DNA of 64,000 bases, taken from positions 100,760 through 164,759 of the forward strand of contig JBKAGO010000038.1 in the NCBI GenBank assembly GCA_046290435.1, written 5' to 3'. How positions within the stretch are numbered: position 1 is the stretch's first letter; each line of letters begins with the position of its first letter. The notes under the pieces are model-generated. The model had not been told where the DNA came from. It worked only from the letters and a program-made list of their open reading frames with translations, and made no database searches. The translations under genes and the position numbers were made by a program. Shown in pieces: positions 43,494 to 50,919 of the stretch. Origin of the DNA: CAVQUE01 sp046290435 (GTDB lineage: Bacteria; Actinomycetota; Acidimicrobiia; Acidimicrobiales; UBA8592).

Positions 43494-43604
43494 GCGGCCC
43501 GGCCGAGGCCGTCGCCCGGCGACCTCGCCAGCAGCGCCCGGCGATCCCATTCCAGCCAGGCAGTAGGGTCCGAACCACACCGGACCGACCGCTCAGGGGG
43601 ACCC

Positions 43605-43991
43605 ATGCCGCTCACCACCGACGACATCGTCGAGACCAACCAGCTCTACGCTCGCTACAACAACGCCATCGACAGCCACGACGGCGCCGCCTTCGCTGCG
43701 TGTTTCACCGCCGACGGGTACCTCGACACCGGCATGGGACCCCGCGAGGGAACCGAGGCCATCGACGCCTTCGTCGCCGAGACCGCGGCGATGCTCCCCG
43801 GTCTTCGCCACCTGGCCCACAACGTCGTCGTCGACGGCGACGGCGACAGCGCCACCGGATCGGCGTTCCTGGTCGCCTACGACACCAGCGGCGGCCACAA
43901 GGTCATGGCCACCGGCCGCTACACCGACGAACTGGTGCGCACCGAGCACGGTTGGCGCTTCAGCCGTCGGGTCTTCACCGCCGATTCCTGA
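43605..43991 (+). CDS. SnoaL/NTF2-fold protein
   Basis: 128 aa. YARYNNAIDSHDGAAFAACF and FTADGYLDTG are the N-terminal helix and first strand of the fold, and TEHGWRFSRRVFTAD is the terminal strand pair. Likely a small-molecule isomerase, dehydratase or binding protein. It precedes the tRNA-Sec gene by 83 bp. Confidence 0.8.
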   Translation: MPLTTDDIVETNQLYARYNNAIDSHDGAAFAACFTADGYLDTGMGPREGTEAIDAFVAETAAMLPGLRHLAHNVVVDGDGDSATGSAFLVAYDTSGGHKVMATGRYTDELVRTEHGWRFSRRVFTADS

Positions 43992-44074
43992 ACCCGTCGA
44001 TCCGCCCCCGACTCGCCGGGTCGGAGCGGGGCGGCCATACTGCCGGAGCGGCTTCGGCCGTTCCCGGTGGCCGG

Positions 44075-44170
44075 GGAGGTGTATGAGTACCTGGTGGGCT
44101 CCCTCGCCTTCAAAGCGAGTGTGTGGGGCGATCCCCCACAGGCGGGTTCGATTCCCGTCCACCTCCGCCA
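44075..44170 (+). tRNA. selC: tRNA-Sec (anticodon UCA)
   Basis: 96 nt including CCA. The acceptor stem GGAGGTG pairs with CACCTCC. The anticodon stem CTCGC/GCGAG encloses CTTCAAA, giving anticodon TCA, which reads UGA. A long variable arm contains GTGGGG/CCCCAC, and the T-arm has GGTTCGATT. Length, long variable arm and UCA anticodon together define tRNA-Sec. It implies selA, selB, selD and at least one selenoprotein elsewhere in the genome; none is seen here. Confidence 0.95.
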
Positions 44171-44346
44171 GCGCTGCGGGGCCACGATGTCCCGCCACCC
44201 GCTCCTGCGGTCCCCTCCTCGCCGTTGCGCTCCGCGGACGGTCCCCGACCTGTGCACAACCCTGGGGTCGGCCGGTGGACAACATGTGAATTCCTGGGGA
44301 TTTCGCGCCAGACCGGGGGACAACCCTGGGGATTGCGAAAACCCTC

Positions 44347-44375
44347 TTGACCTGCGGTTTTGCGTCCGTCAATGT
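44347..44375 (+). promoter_or_regulatory. Candidate promoter for structured RNA
   Basis: TTGACC at 44347-44352 and CAATGT at 44370-44375 are spaced 17 bp; the -10 keeps only the most conserved A and T. It precedes a stretch without good reading frames but with several hairpins and a strong terminator. Confidence 0.45.
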
Positions 44376-44381
44376 ATGCCT

Positions 44382-44768
44382 CGTCGGAAACAACGGCCGG
44401 TGAACACCCACCGAAGACCTGGCGAAGAGAGCAACGACGGAGGGGCAACCCGAACTCGATGCGGGACCTGCTGGAACGACGGAGGTGCAGCTCCGGCCCG
44501 AGTGACCGACACGTGAGACGGGTTCCAGGTGCCGATCCCCTCGGGGAGACGCACCACGCGGTGCCGAAGGCCGGAGATCGCAAGATCGAGGGTCGACGGT
44601 TCGCAAAACGGAACTCGCCCGCCGGGTCTCCTCGGAGAACCGACGGGCGAGTGAGTGGTCAGTTCGAAGGGTACGCCCCGAAGGTCTGACCGCGGTGGAC
44701 CCTGATCGCATCGAGGGCCCCGGCCCGGAGCGGTTCGCTGCTCCGCACCGGGGCCCTCGTCCTTTTTC
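44382..44768 (+). ncRNA. Putative structured non-coding RNA (~390 nt)
   Basis: Between tRNA-Sec and the next gene there is no convincing ORF. In order: a long-range pair CTGGAAC/GTTCCAG; an inner GGAG/CTCC hairpin; GCACC-acgc-GGTGC; GATC-gcaa-GATC with a GNRA loop; CTCGCCCG/CGGGCGAG; GGTCAG/CTGACC; and a terminal GC-rich hairpin followed by a T-run. I looked for RNase P, tmRNA and SRP RNA core sequences and did not find them. It could be a 6S-like or Ms1-like regulator, or an attenuator of the gene at 44886. Start point is estimated. Confidence 0.45.
44711..44768 (+). terminator. Intrinsic terminator
   Basis: GAGGGCCCCGG and CCGGGGCCCTC pair as an 11-bp GC stem, with an internal GGAGCGG/CTGCTCC-type extension, followed by GTCCTTTTTCC. 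It is the clearest rho-independent terminator in the window and ends the putative RNA. Confidence 0.8.
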
Positions 44769-44885
44769 CTGTTTCCCGCTGGGCGCGGCTTTTCGCCCTC
44801 ACCGACGCAGCGTGCAAGGATCGTGACGGCGACGGCCGCCAGATCCTCCCGGATGCAGCGGCCGGTACGACAGGAGGCGACTGCG

Positions 44886-45299
44886 ATGCCCGACAAGGAC
44901 CCGGCAGCAATGTTCGACGCCACCGGTGATGCCGCCGCCGAAGACCCTGCCGCCGAAGATCCCGACGCCACCGACCCTGGCGCTGAAGCGCACGCCGACG
45001 GCGACCCTGCCGGCGTCGACCGTGCCGCAGGCGCCACCGAGACGCTCGCCGATCGCCGGGCCCGTGCTGCCCGTATCCGCGAGCGCTCGCTGGAGCTGAT
45101 CGAGGCGCTCGGCGCCGATCATCCCCTGGTCGTCGAGGCCCTGGCCCGCGCCGATGCCCTCGACACGGTCACCGTCGAGCGCAGGGAAGCGTCGGGTCAC
45201 CCAGCCCGAGCGGCAGCCACGGGCGGCGACACAGACAAAGACGCCGACGCCGACGCCGACGCCATCGACCTGCGGTCCTCGGCCGACCTGCCGCACTGA
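44886..45299 (+). CDS. Small acidic Ala-rich protein, 137 aa
   Basis: ATG 44886 has AGGAGG 8 nt upstream. The first ~50 residues are Ala/Asp/Glu/Pro-rich and look disordered; then comes a helical stretch (RARAARIRERSLELIEALG, then HPLVVEALARADALD), and a second disordered acidic tail with a GDTDKDADADADA run. Possibly a helix-mediated scaffold or partner protein. No family recognised. It converges on the sigma factor gene. Confidence 0.6.
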   Translation: MPDKDPAAMFDATGDAAAEDPAAEDPDATDPGAEAHADGDPAGVDRAAGATETLADRRARAARIRERSLELIEALGADHPLVVEALARADALDTVTVERREASGHPARAAATGGDTDKDADADADAIDLRSSADLPH

Positions 45300-45450
45300 A
45301 CCACGGGCCACGCCGGTGTCACCGACACCGCGGCCGCAGCACCGCCGCCACGCCCCCTCCGGCAGGGCCGGAACCGTGCTCGTTCATCGCTGGGAGCTCG
45401 CACCCGTCCGACGTCAGAGGCGGACCCTCACGCGCACATCGCCCCGAACG

Positions 45451-45502
45451 CGTCTGTGACGGGTTGGCACACGTTCGAGCGTGTGCAAACCCGTCACAGA
45501 CG
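45451..45502. repeat. Long palindrome, family 3 (TGTGACGGGTTTGCACAC)
   Basis: The two 22-nt arms (CGTCTGTGACGGGTTGGCAC plus AC, and its complement) differ at one position and enclose GTTCGAGC. It lies between convergent genes. A half-copy (CCCGTCACAGACG) lies at 58072-58084. Confidence 0.8.
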
Positions 45503-45519
45503 TTCAGGCAGGTTGTCGA

Positions 45520-46455
45520 TCAGACGGCGAGCAGGTCCCGAGCGCCGGTGTCACTGCTGGGGTGACGCAGCTTCGACATCGCCCGGGCCTCGATCTGGCG
45601 GATGCGCTCCCGGGTGAGGTTGAAGTGCTCGCCGACCTCTTCGAGGGTTCGGGGCTCGCCGCGGTCGAGACCGAAGCGGAGCTTGAGGATCTCGCGTTCG
45701 CGTTCGTCCAGCGGAGCGAGCAGCCGGGCGATCTCCTCGGGCAGCAACGCAGTGGCGGCCACCTCGAAGGGCGAATCGGCCGAACGGTCCTCGACGACAT
45801 CGCCGAGCTCGGCGTCGCCGTCTTCTCGCAGCGGCTCGGAGAGGCTGAGCGGCTCGGCAGCGAAACGCAAGGCTTCGGTGACCTTGTCCTCGGGCATCTC
45901 GACCTCGGCGGCGAGCTCGGTGAGCGTCGCCGGGCGGCCGAGCTTGAGTTCGAGGCGGGCCCGGGCCTTCTGCAGGCGGGCGAGGGTGTCGCCGGCGTGG
46001 ACCGGCAGGCGGATGGTCCGGCCCGTGTTGGCGATACCGCGGGTGATCGCCTGGCGGATCCACCACGTGGCGTAGGTGGAGAACTTGAAGCCCTTGCGCC
46101 AGTCGAACTTCTCGACGGCGTGCATGAGGCCGAGGTTGCCCTCCTGGATGAGGTCGAGCAGCGGCAGACCCGACGCCTGGTACTTCTTGGCGATCGAGAC
46201 CACCAGACGCAGGTTCGACTGCACGAACGTGCGCTCTGCCTCTTCGCCACGGCGGGCGATGCGGCGCAGGTCGCGCTTGCGGGCCGCGCTGAGGTTCTCG
46301 GCGGCATCGAGCTCCCGCTGGGCCTCGTTGCCTTCCTCGATCTGTTGCGCGAGACGAACTTCGTCGTCCTTGGTCAACAACGGGTACTGGCCGATATCGG
46401 TCAGGTACAGCCGGACGAGATCTTCTTCGTCTCGTTCAACGCGCTCTTTGGGCAC
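45520..46455 (-). CDS. RpoD-type sigma-70 factor, short
   Basis: 311 aa. Region 1.2/2.1 starts DLVRLYLTDIGQYPLLT; region 2.3-2.4 contains KFSTYATWWIRQAITRGIAN; region 3 begins RLPVHAGDTL; region 4.2 is EVGEHFNLTRERIRQIEARA. It lacks the acidic region 1.1 and is shorter than HrdB-type principal sigma factors, so it may be a group 2 (SigB/HrdA-like) factor, or the primary one in reduced form. The upstream 200 bp contains no obvious ORF and is the probable promoter region. Confidence 0.85.
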   Translation of the reverse strand: MPKERVERDEEDLVRLYLTDIGQYPLLTKDDEVRLAQQIEEGNEAQRELDAAENLSAARKRDLRRIARRGEEAERTFVQSNLRLVVSIAKKYQASGLPLLDLIQEGNLGLMHAVEKFDWRKGFKFSTYATWWIRQAITRGIANTGRTIRLPVHAGDTLARLQKARARLELKLGRPATLTELAAEVEMPEDKVTEALRFAAEPLSLSEPLREDGDAELGDVVEDRSADSPFEVAATALLPEEIARLLAPLDEREREILKLRFGLDRGEPRTLEEVGEHFNLTRERIRQIEARAMSKLRHPSSDTGARDLLAV

Positions 46456-46658
46456 CGTTCACCTGCTCCCAATCTGCGAGGCCTGACTGAGCCCGAACGG
46501 CCCACCGATGGCGATAGCGGCCACCATACCCAGGTCCCCGGCTCACTCCTACGTTCGTACCGGCACCGATCACGCGGGCACCAGCAAGAAAAAAGGTGCT
46601 CCCAGCTGCGACGACGCCGTCACGTCCACCCCCGGTTCGCGTGTTTGCCCTCATCGTC

Positions 46659-47195
46659 CTAGCGATTCGCGAAGGCCAGGTCAAGGCCCACGACAGCCTC
46701 GTGGGCGACGCGGACAGCTCCATCGTCGGCCAGTGCGAGGTCCAACAGAGCCGAGCCGGCGACGAGGTCGTCAGCCAGATCGGCGGCGACGAAAGCGAGC
46801 GCCCGGGCGATGGCGGTGTCGCCGGGACCGGTTGCCGCCCGCCGCGTGCAGGTGACCTCGCCGGCCAGTCGCGGCACCAGGGCCCGGTACAAGACGGCGA
46901 GCCGGGCGGGGTCGCCGACGGCGTCGGCGCCCAACACCAGCGCCGTGGCCCAGCCCGGAGGACCGACGATGCGGTCGGGTCCGTGCAATGCGGGCGAATC
47001 GGGCAGCAGATCGACGAAGAGTTCGACGTGCCAGCCCTTGTGGCGGCTGGCGGTGGCCAGGTGCTCCGCTGCGGCGTCGTCGGTCATCGTGGCCGCCCAG
47101 CAGCCCTGGAGGCCGAACAGGGCCTCGCTGATCCACGCCAACGCGCCCAAGCGATCGGCGAGGCCGTCGAGGGAACTCGGCGCGGGGGCGGTCAT
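46659..47195 (-). CDS. Hypothetical helical protein, possibly ferritin-like
   Basis: 178 aa. It is all-helical and begins MTAPAPSSLDGLADRLGALA. An early pair of motifs EALFGLQGC and DAAAEHLATASRHKG with WHVELFVDLLP could place E-x-x-H-type ligands as in diiron carboxylate proteins, but the second pair of such ligands is not clear. ATG 47195 is preferred over 47201 because CAGGGA lies at a better distance. Coupled by ATGA to the 41-aa ORF upstream. Confidence 0.55.
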   Translation of the reverse strand: MTAPAPSSLDGLADRLGALAWISEALFGLQGCWAATMTDDAAAEHLATASRHKGWHVELFVDLLPDSPALHGPDRIVGPPGWATALVLGADAVGDPARLAVLYRALVPRLAGEVTCTRRAATGPGDTAIARALAFVAADLADDLVAGSALLDLALADDGAVRVAHEAVVGLDLAFANR

Positions 47196-47317
47196 GACCA
47201 TTCCCTGCTGTCGGCGCAGCGGGCGATGTTCCTGAGCGACCGGCGGCCCCGGGGCCCGATTTGGGCCGGGCGCCCCATGACCGACAGCCGGTTCTGGCGT
47301 ATCGGGGCCGGGTTCAT
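47192..47317 (-). CDS. Small basic protein, 41 aa, between nadE and the helical gene
   Basis: Begins MNPAPIRQNRLSVMGRPAQ and is rich in Arg. Both ends are locked to neighbours: its ATG overlaps the nadE stop (ATGA), and its stop overlaps the next start (ATGA). No family recognised. The precise coupling argues for translation; the composition is also compatible with a relay ORF without a stable product. Confidence 0.45.
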   Translation of the reverse strand: MNPAPIRQNRLSVMGRPAQIGPRGRRSLRNIARCADSREWS

Positions 47318-49017
47318 GTCGGACCGACGCCGCGGTAGCGGTTGGTGATGGGCATGCGCCGGTCGCGCCCGAAGGCCTTCGACGACACCTTGGGGCCGAT
47401 GGGGTTCTGGCGGCGCTTGTACTCGGCGATGTCGATGAGCCGGGCGAGGCGGGTGACGATGGCGGCGTCGTGGCCGTCGGCGATGACCTCGGATGCGATG
47501 CGGTCGTTCTCGACCAGCTCGATCAGCAGCGGATCGAGGATCTCGTAGGGCGGGAGGCTCTGGTCGTCGCGCTGGTCGGGCCGCAGTTCGGCCGACGGCG
47601 GCTTCTCGATGACCGTCGCCGGGATGATCTCGCGGCCGGCGGTTGCGTTGCGCCAGGCGCACAGCGCGTAGACGTCGAGCTTCCAGACGTCCTTGATGAC
47701 GGCGAACGCGCCGGCGGTGTCGCCGTAGAGGGTGGAGTAGCCGACGGCGGTCTCGCTCTTGTTGCCGGTGGTCAGCACCAGCCAGCCGAACTTGTTGGAC
47801 AGCGCCATCAACAGCACGCCGCGGATGCGCGACTGGATGTTCTCCTCGGTGACATCGGGGTCGCGCCCGACGAAGGACGGTTCGAGCATGTCGAGGAACG
47901 CGCCGTGGCCGGGCTCGATGGGGATGACGCGGTGGTCGACGCCGAGGGCGGCGGCGAGCTTGGCGGCGTCGGACAGCGAGCCCTCGCTCGAATAGCGCGA
48001 CGGCATGGCGACGGTGTGGACGTGGTCGGGGCCGAGCGCCTCGGCGGCGATGGCGGCGACCAGCGACGAGTCGATGCCGCCGGAGAGACCAAGGCAGATG
48101 TCGGTGAAGCCGTTCTTGTGGACGTAGTCGCGGGTACCGAGCACCAGCGCGTGCCAGAGCGCGTCGAGGCGATCGCGCAGCGGCGCCACCGTGGCCTCGA
48201 CATCGCCGACGGCGTCTGCGGGCTCGGACACCACGATGACGGGGTAGACGTCGCCGGGGTGCGGCGGCAGCGGCTCGACATCGGCGACCAGGATGGTCTC
48301 GACGAACTGGTCGGCGCGGGCGACGACGTCGCCGGTGGCGTCGATGACCATCGAGCCGCCGTCGAAGACGAGCTCGTCCTGGCCGCCCACCTGGTTGACG
48401 TACACGATGGGCACGCCGGACTCGGCGACGCGATCGGCCAGGACCTGTTGGCGGACGCCCATCTTGTCGTGGGAGAACGGCGAGGCGTTGAGGTTGACGA
48501 TGAGCTGGGCGCCGCCGCGTGCGAGCTCGGCGACGGGTCCTCCCGGAATCCAGACGTCCTCGCAGATGGAGATGCCGACGGTGACCCCGGCGATCTCGTA
48601 GAGATCGAGAGCATGGGAGCCGGGAGCGAAGTAGCGCTCTTCGTCGAAGACGCCGTAGTCGGGCAACGCCCGCTTGTGGTAGACCCCCCACACCCGGCCA
48701 CGGGCGCAGACCGCAGCGGCGTTGTAGGCCCGGCCGGTGGGCTTGGCGGTGGCCTCGTCGCCGTCGACGAATCCGACGATGGCGACGCAGTCGCCGGTGG
48801 CCGCTGCGACCCGGCCGAGGGCGGCCTGGACGTCGTCGACGAAGGCCGACTTCAACAACAGGTCCTCGGGCGGATAGCCCGACACGGCCAGTTCTCCGAA
48901 GACCGCCACGGCGCATCCGGCGGCCTCGGCCTCGGCCAGCGCGGCGATGATGCGCTCGACGTTGCCGTCGAGGTCGCCGACGACCATGTTGAGCTGACAG
49001 GCCGCCACACGGATCAT
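47314..49017 (-). CDS. nadE: Glutamine-dependent NAD+ synthetase
   Basis: 567 aa, two domains. The N-terminal nitrilase-type glutaminase shows E in VFGELAVSGYPPEDLL, K in YHKRALPDYGVFDE and the nucleophile C in ISICEDVW. The C-terminal synthetase has GLSGGIDSSLVAA and the loop ALSNKFGWLVLTTGNKSE. It converts deamido-NAD to NAD using glutamine. Length matches the short bacterial two-domain type rather than the ~680-aa mycobacterial type. It heads a three-gene ATGA-coupled run. Confidence 0.95.
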   Translation of the reverse strand: MIRVAACQLNMVVGDLDGNVERIIAALAEAEAAGCAVAVFGELAVSGYPPEDLLLKSAFVDDVQAALGRVAAATGDCVAIVGFVDGDEATAKPTGRAYNAAAVCARGRVWGVYHKRALPDYGVFDEERYFAPGSHALDLYEIAGVTVGISICEDVWIPGGPVAELARGGAQLIVNLNASPFSHDKMGVRQQVLADRVAESGVPIVYVNQVGGQDELVFDGGSMVIDATGDVVARADQFVETILVADVEPLPPHPGDVYPVIVVSEPADAVGDVEATVAPLRDRLDALWHALVLGTRDYVHKNGFTDICLGLSGGIDSSLVAAIAAEALGPDHVHTVAMPSRYSSEGSLSDAAKLAAALGVDHRVIPIEPGHGAFLDMLEPSFVGRDPDVTEENIQSRIRGVLLMALSNKFGWLVLTTGNKSETAVGYSTLYGDTAGAFAVIKDVWKLDVYALCAWRNATAGREIIPATVIEKPPSAELRPDQRDDQSLPPYEILDPLLIELVENDRIASEVIADGHDAAIVTRLARLIDIAEYKRRQNPIGPKVSSKAFGRDRRMPITNRYRGVGPT

Positions 49018-49142
49018 GGCCGTCGACTCTACCGGCGAGGTCGGCGAGGCCCGGAGCCTGCGACGGGTCGGATCCGCCGAGGCCCTTCCGGCGGCCGAAA
49101 GTCCCCGCCGCGCAACCGGCGCAGGTCGTACCCTGCGACGTC

Positions 49143-49562
49143 GTGAGCACGCATGCAGATCTCGAAGAGGGCACGGCGCTGACCCTCGACTTCGCCAAGC
49201 TGACCAAGATCGCCGAGGGCGGCCATCAGGTGGTTCCCGTCGCGGTGCAAGACGCCGACAGCGGCGAGGTCCTCATCGTCGCCTACGCGAACGACGAGGC
49301 GCTCCGGGCCACCCTCGAGCGTGGCCAGGCGGTCTTCTACAGCACGTCGCGCAACGAGCTGTGGCACAAAGGGGCGACCTCGGGCGACACGCTGACCATC
49401 GTCGACGTTCGGGTCAACTGCGAGCAGAACTCGCTGGTTTACCGGGTGCGCCTCGACGGTGCAGGCTCGTGCCACACCACCGACGCCGAGGGCACCGCCC
49501 GCCACGGCTGCTACTACCGCGTCGTGACGAGCCCCGACGAACTCGCCTTCGTCGGGGAGTGA
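49143..49562 (+). CDS. hisI: Phosphoribosyl-AMP cyclohydrolase
   Basis: 139 aa from GTG 49143, with TACCCT nearby as a likely -10 for a leaderless start. VFYSTSRNELWHKGATSG, DVRVNCEQNSLVYRV and the CH...HGCYYR end form the zinc/magnesium-binding core of HisI. It carries out the third step of histidine synthesis. No other his gene is adjacent. Confidence 0.9.
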   Translation: MSTHADLEEGTALTLDFAKLTKIAEGGHQVVPVAVQDADSGEVLIVAYANDEALRATLERGQAVFYSTSRNELWHKGATSGDTLTIVDVRVNCEQNSLVYRVRLDGAGSCHTTDAEGTARHGCYYRVVTSPDELAFVGE

Positions 49563-49574
49563 CCGAAAACGAGA

Positions 49575-49648
49575 TCAGACCCCGCCCGCCCGCCTCGTCG
49601 TGGCGCCCGGGACCGGACACGTCGAGAAAGCGGGAAAGCGGGGTCTGA
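49575..49648. repeat. Inverted repeat with TCAGACCCCGC arms
   Basis: Perfect 11-bp arms at 49575-49585 and 49638-49648 enclose about 50 bp. It lies between the convergent hisI and glnII genes. The same 11-mer occurs alone at 56231-56241, beside a family 2 element, suggesting a further repeat family. Confidence 0.55.
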
Positions 49649-49659
49649 CCCCAGTGGTC

Positions 49660-50673
49660 TCAGGCCAGGGCGCCGCAGACCGTGTTGGTCATCAGTGCGG
49701 CGATGACGTACGGGTCGGCGTTGGCGTTGGGGCGACGATCCTCGATGTAGCCCTTCTGGTCGGCGGCGACCTGCCACGGGATGCGGATCGAGGCGCCGCG
49801 GTCGGACACGCCGTAGCTGAACTGGTCGTAGCGCTGGGTCTCGTGCGCTCCGGTCAGGCGGTCCTCGATACCGACGCCGTAGCCGGCGAGGTGCTCTTCG
49901 GGCTTGCCGGGTGCGCCGAGGGCCTCGCATGCGGCGATGATCGGGTCGTAGCCCTCACGCATGGCCTTGGTGGAGAAGTTGGTGTGCATCCCGGCGCCGT
50001 TCCAGTCGCCCTTCATCGGCTTGGCCTCGATGCTGATCTCGATGCTGTGCTCCTCGCCCACTCTGTACAACAGGTAGCGCGCGATCCACATGTGGTCGCC
50101 CACCTCGAGGGTGTCGGCCGGACCGATCTGGAACTCCCACTGGCCGGGCATGACCTCGGCGTTGGTGCCGGAGATCTTCAGGCCGGCAGCGATGCACAGA
50201 CTGGTGTGCTCCTCGACGAGGGGACGGCCGTGGATCTTCACGGCGCCGACACCGCAGTAGTACGGGCCCTGCGGGGCGGGGAAGCCATTGGGCGGGAAGC
50301 CACCGGGCCAACCCGTCTGGGGGTCGATCATGGTGTATTCCTGCTCGAGACCGAACCACGGCTCCTGGTCTCCGTACTTCTCGAAGGCCTCGCGGGCCGC
50401 GGCCCGGGTGTTGGTGGGGTGCGGGGTCTCCATGTCGGTGAGGAACGTCTCGCACAGCACCAGGATGTTGTCGCCACCACGGATGGGATCCGGGCAGGTG
50501 AAGACGGGCTTGAGCACCACGTCGGAGTTGTCGCCGGTCGCCTGGTTGGTGGACGACCCGTCGTAGCCCCAGATGCCGGGTTCGGCGCCGTCGGCAAGGA
50601 TCTTCGTCTTTGATCGGACCTCGGCGGTCGGCTCGGTGCCGTCGATCCAGATGTACTCGGCCCTGTAGGTCAC
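49660..50673 (-). CDS. glnII: Glutamine synthetase type II
   Basis: 337 aa from GTG 50673, close to the ~340-370 residues of the eukaryote-like GSII. WIDGTEPTAEVRSKT, GYDGSSTNQATGDNSD, and WFGLEQEYTM are GSII signatures, as are the YYCGVG and the late PWQVAADQKGYIEDRRPNANADPY blocks (ATP/glutamate site). It forms glutamine from glutamate and ammonium in a decamer. It is divergent from a GSI-type gene; the shared 247-bp region may co-regulate both. Confidence 0.9.
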   Translation of the reverse strand: MTYRAEYIWIDGTEPTAEVRSKTKILADGAEPGIWGYDGSSTNQATGDNSDVVLKPVFTCPDPIRGGDNILVLCETFLTDMETPHPTNTRAAAREAFEKYGDQEPWFGLEQEYTMIDPQTGWPGGFPPNGFPAPQGPYYCGVGAVKIHGRPLVEEHTSLCIAAGLKISGTNAEVMPGQWEFQIGPADTLEVGDHMWIARYLLYRVGEEHSIEISIEAKPMKGDWNGAGMHTNFSTKAMREGYDPIIAACEALGAPGKPEEHLAGYGVGIEDRLTGAHETQRYDQFSYGVSDRGASIRIPWQVAADQKGYIEDRRPNANADPYVIAALMTNTVCGALA

Positions 50674-50841
50674 TCTCGGTTCTCCAACTCGCTTCGAGGG
50701 GTGGGTGGGTTCGCAGCACCGTAGGTCGTGCGAGCATCGGGTGCGCACCGGCGTCGGCTGATCATCCCCGATCTGCGGGGGTGCTGCGTTCGTCGGCGCC
50801 GTCAATCTGTCGACGGTTGATTTCCCATCCGTTGCACGATT

Positions 50842-50858
50842 GTGAACGGGCCGTTAAC
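50842..50858. promoter_or_regulatory. Candidate operator between the two glutamine synthetase genes
   Basis: GTGAACGG-g-CCGTTAAC is a 17-bp palindrome with one mismatch in the divergent region, and GCGAAAG follows 8 bp later. Actinobacterial GlnR sites combine GTnAC and GAAAC elements, so this is a possible GlnR or similar site. It is a motif match by eye only. Confidence 0.3.
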
Positions 50859-50919
50859 AGGTTCGCGAAAGATGTCGCGCGTTTGCGCCGCTCGCCTGCG
50901 ACGGCCCCACAATGGGGCG

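Noticed and set aside
44360..44689. Plus-strand ORF of 109 codons in the ncRNA interval
   Set aside because: Arg/Ser/Pro-rich without a ribosome site; hairpins and terminator fit an RNA better.
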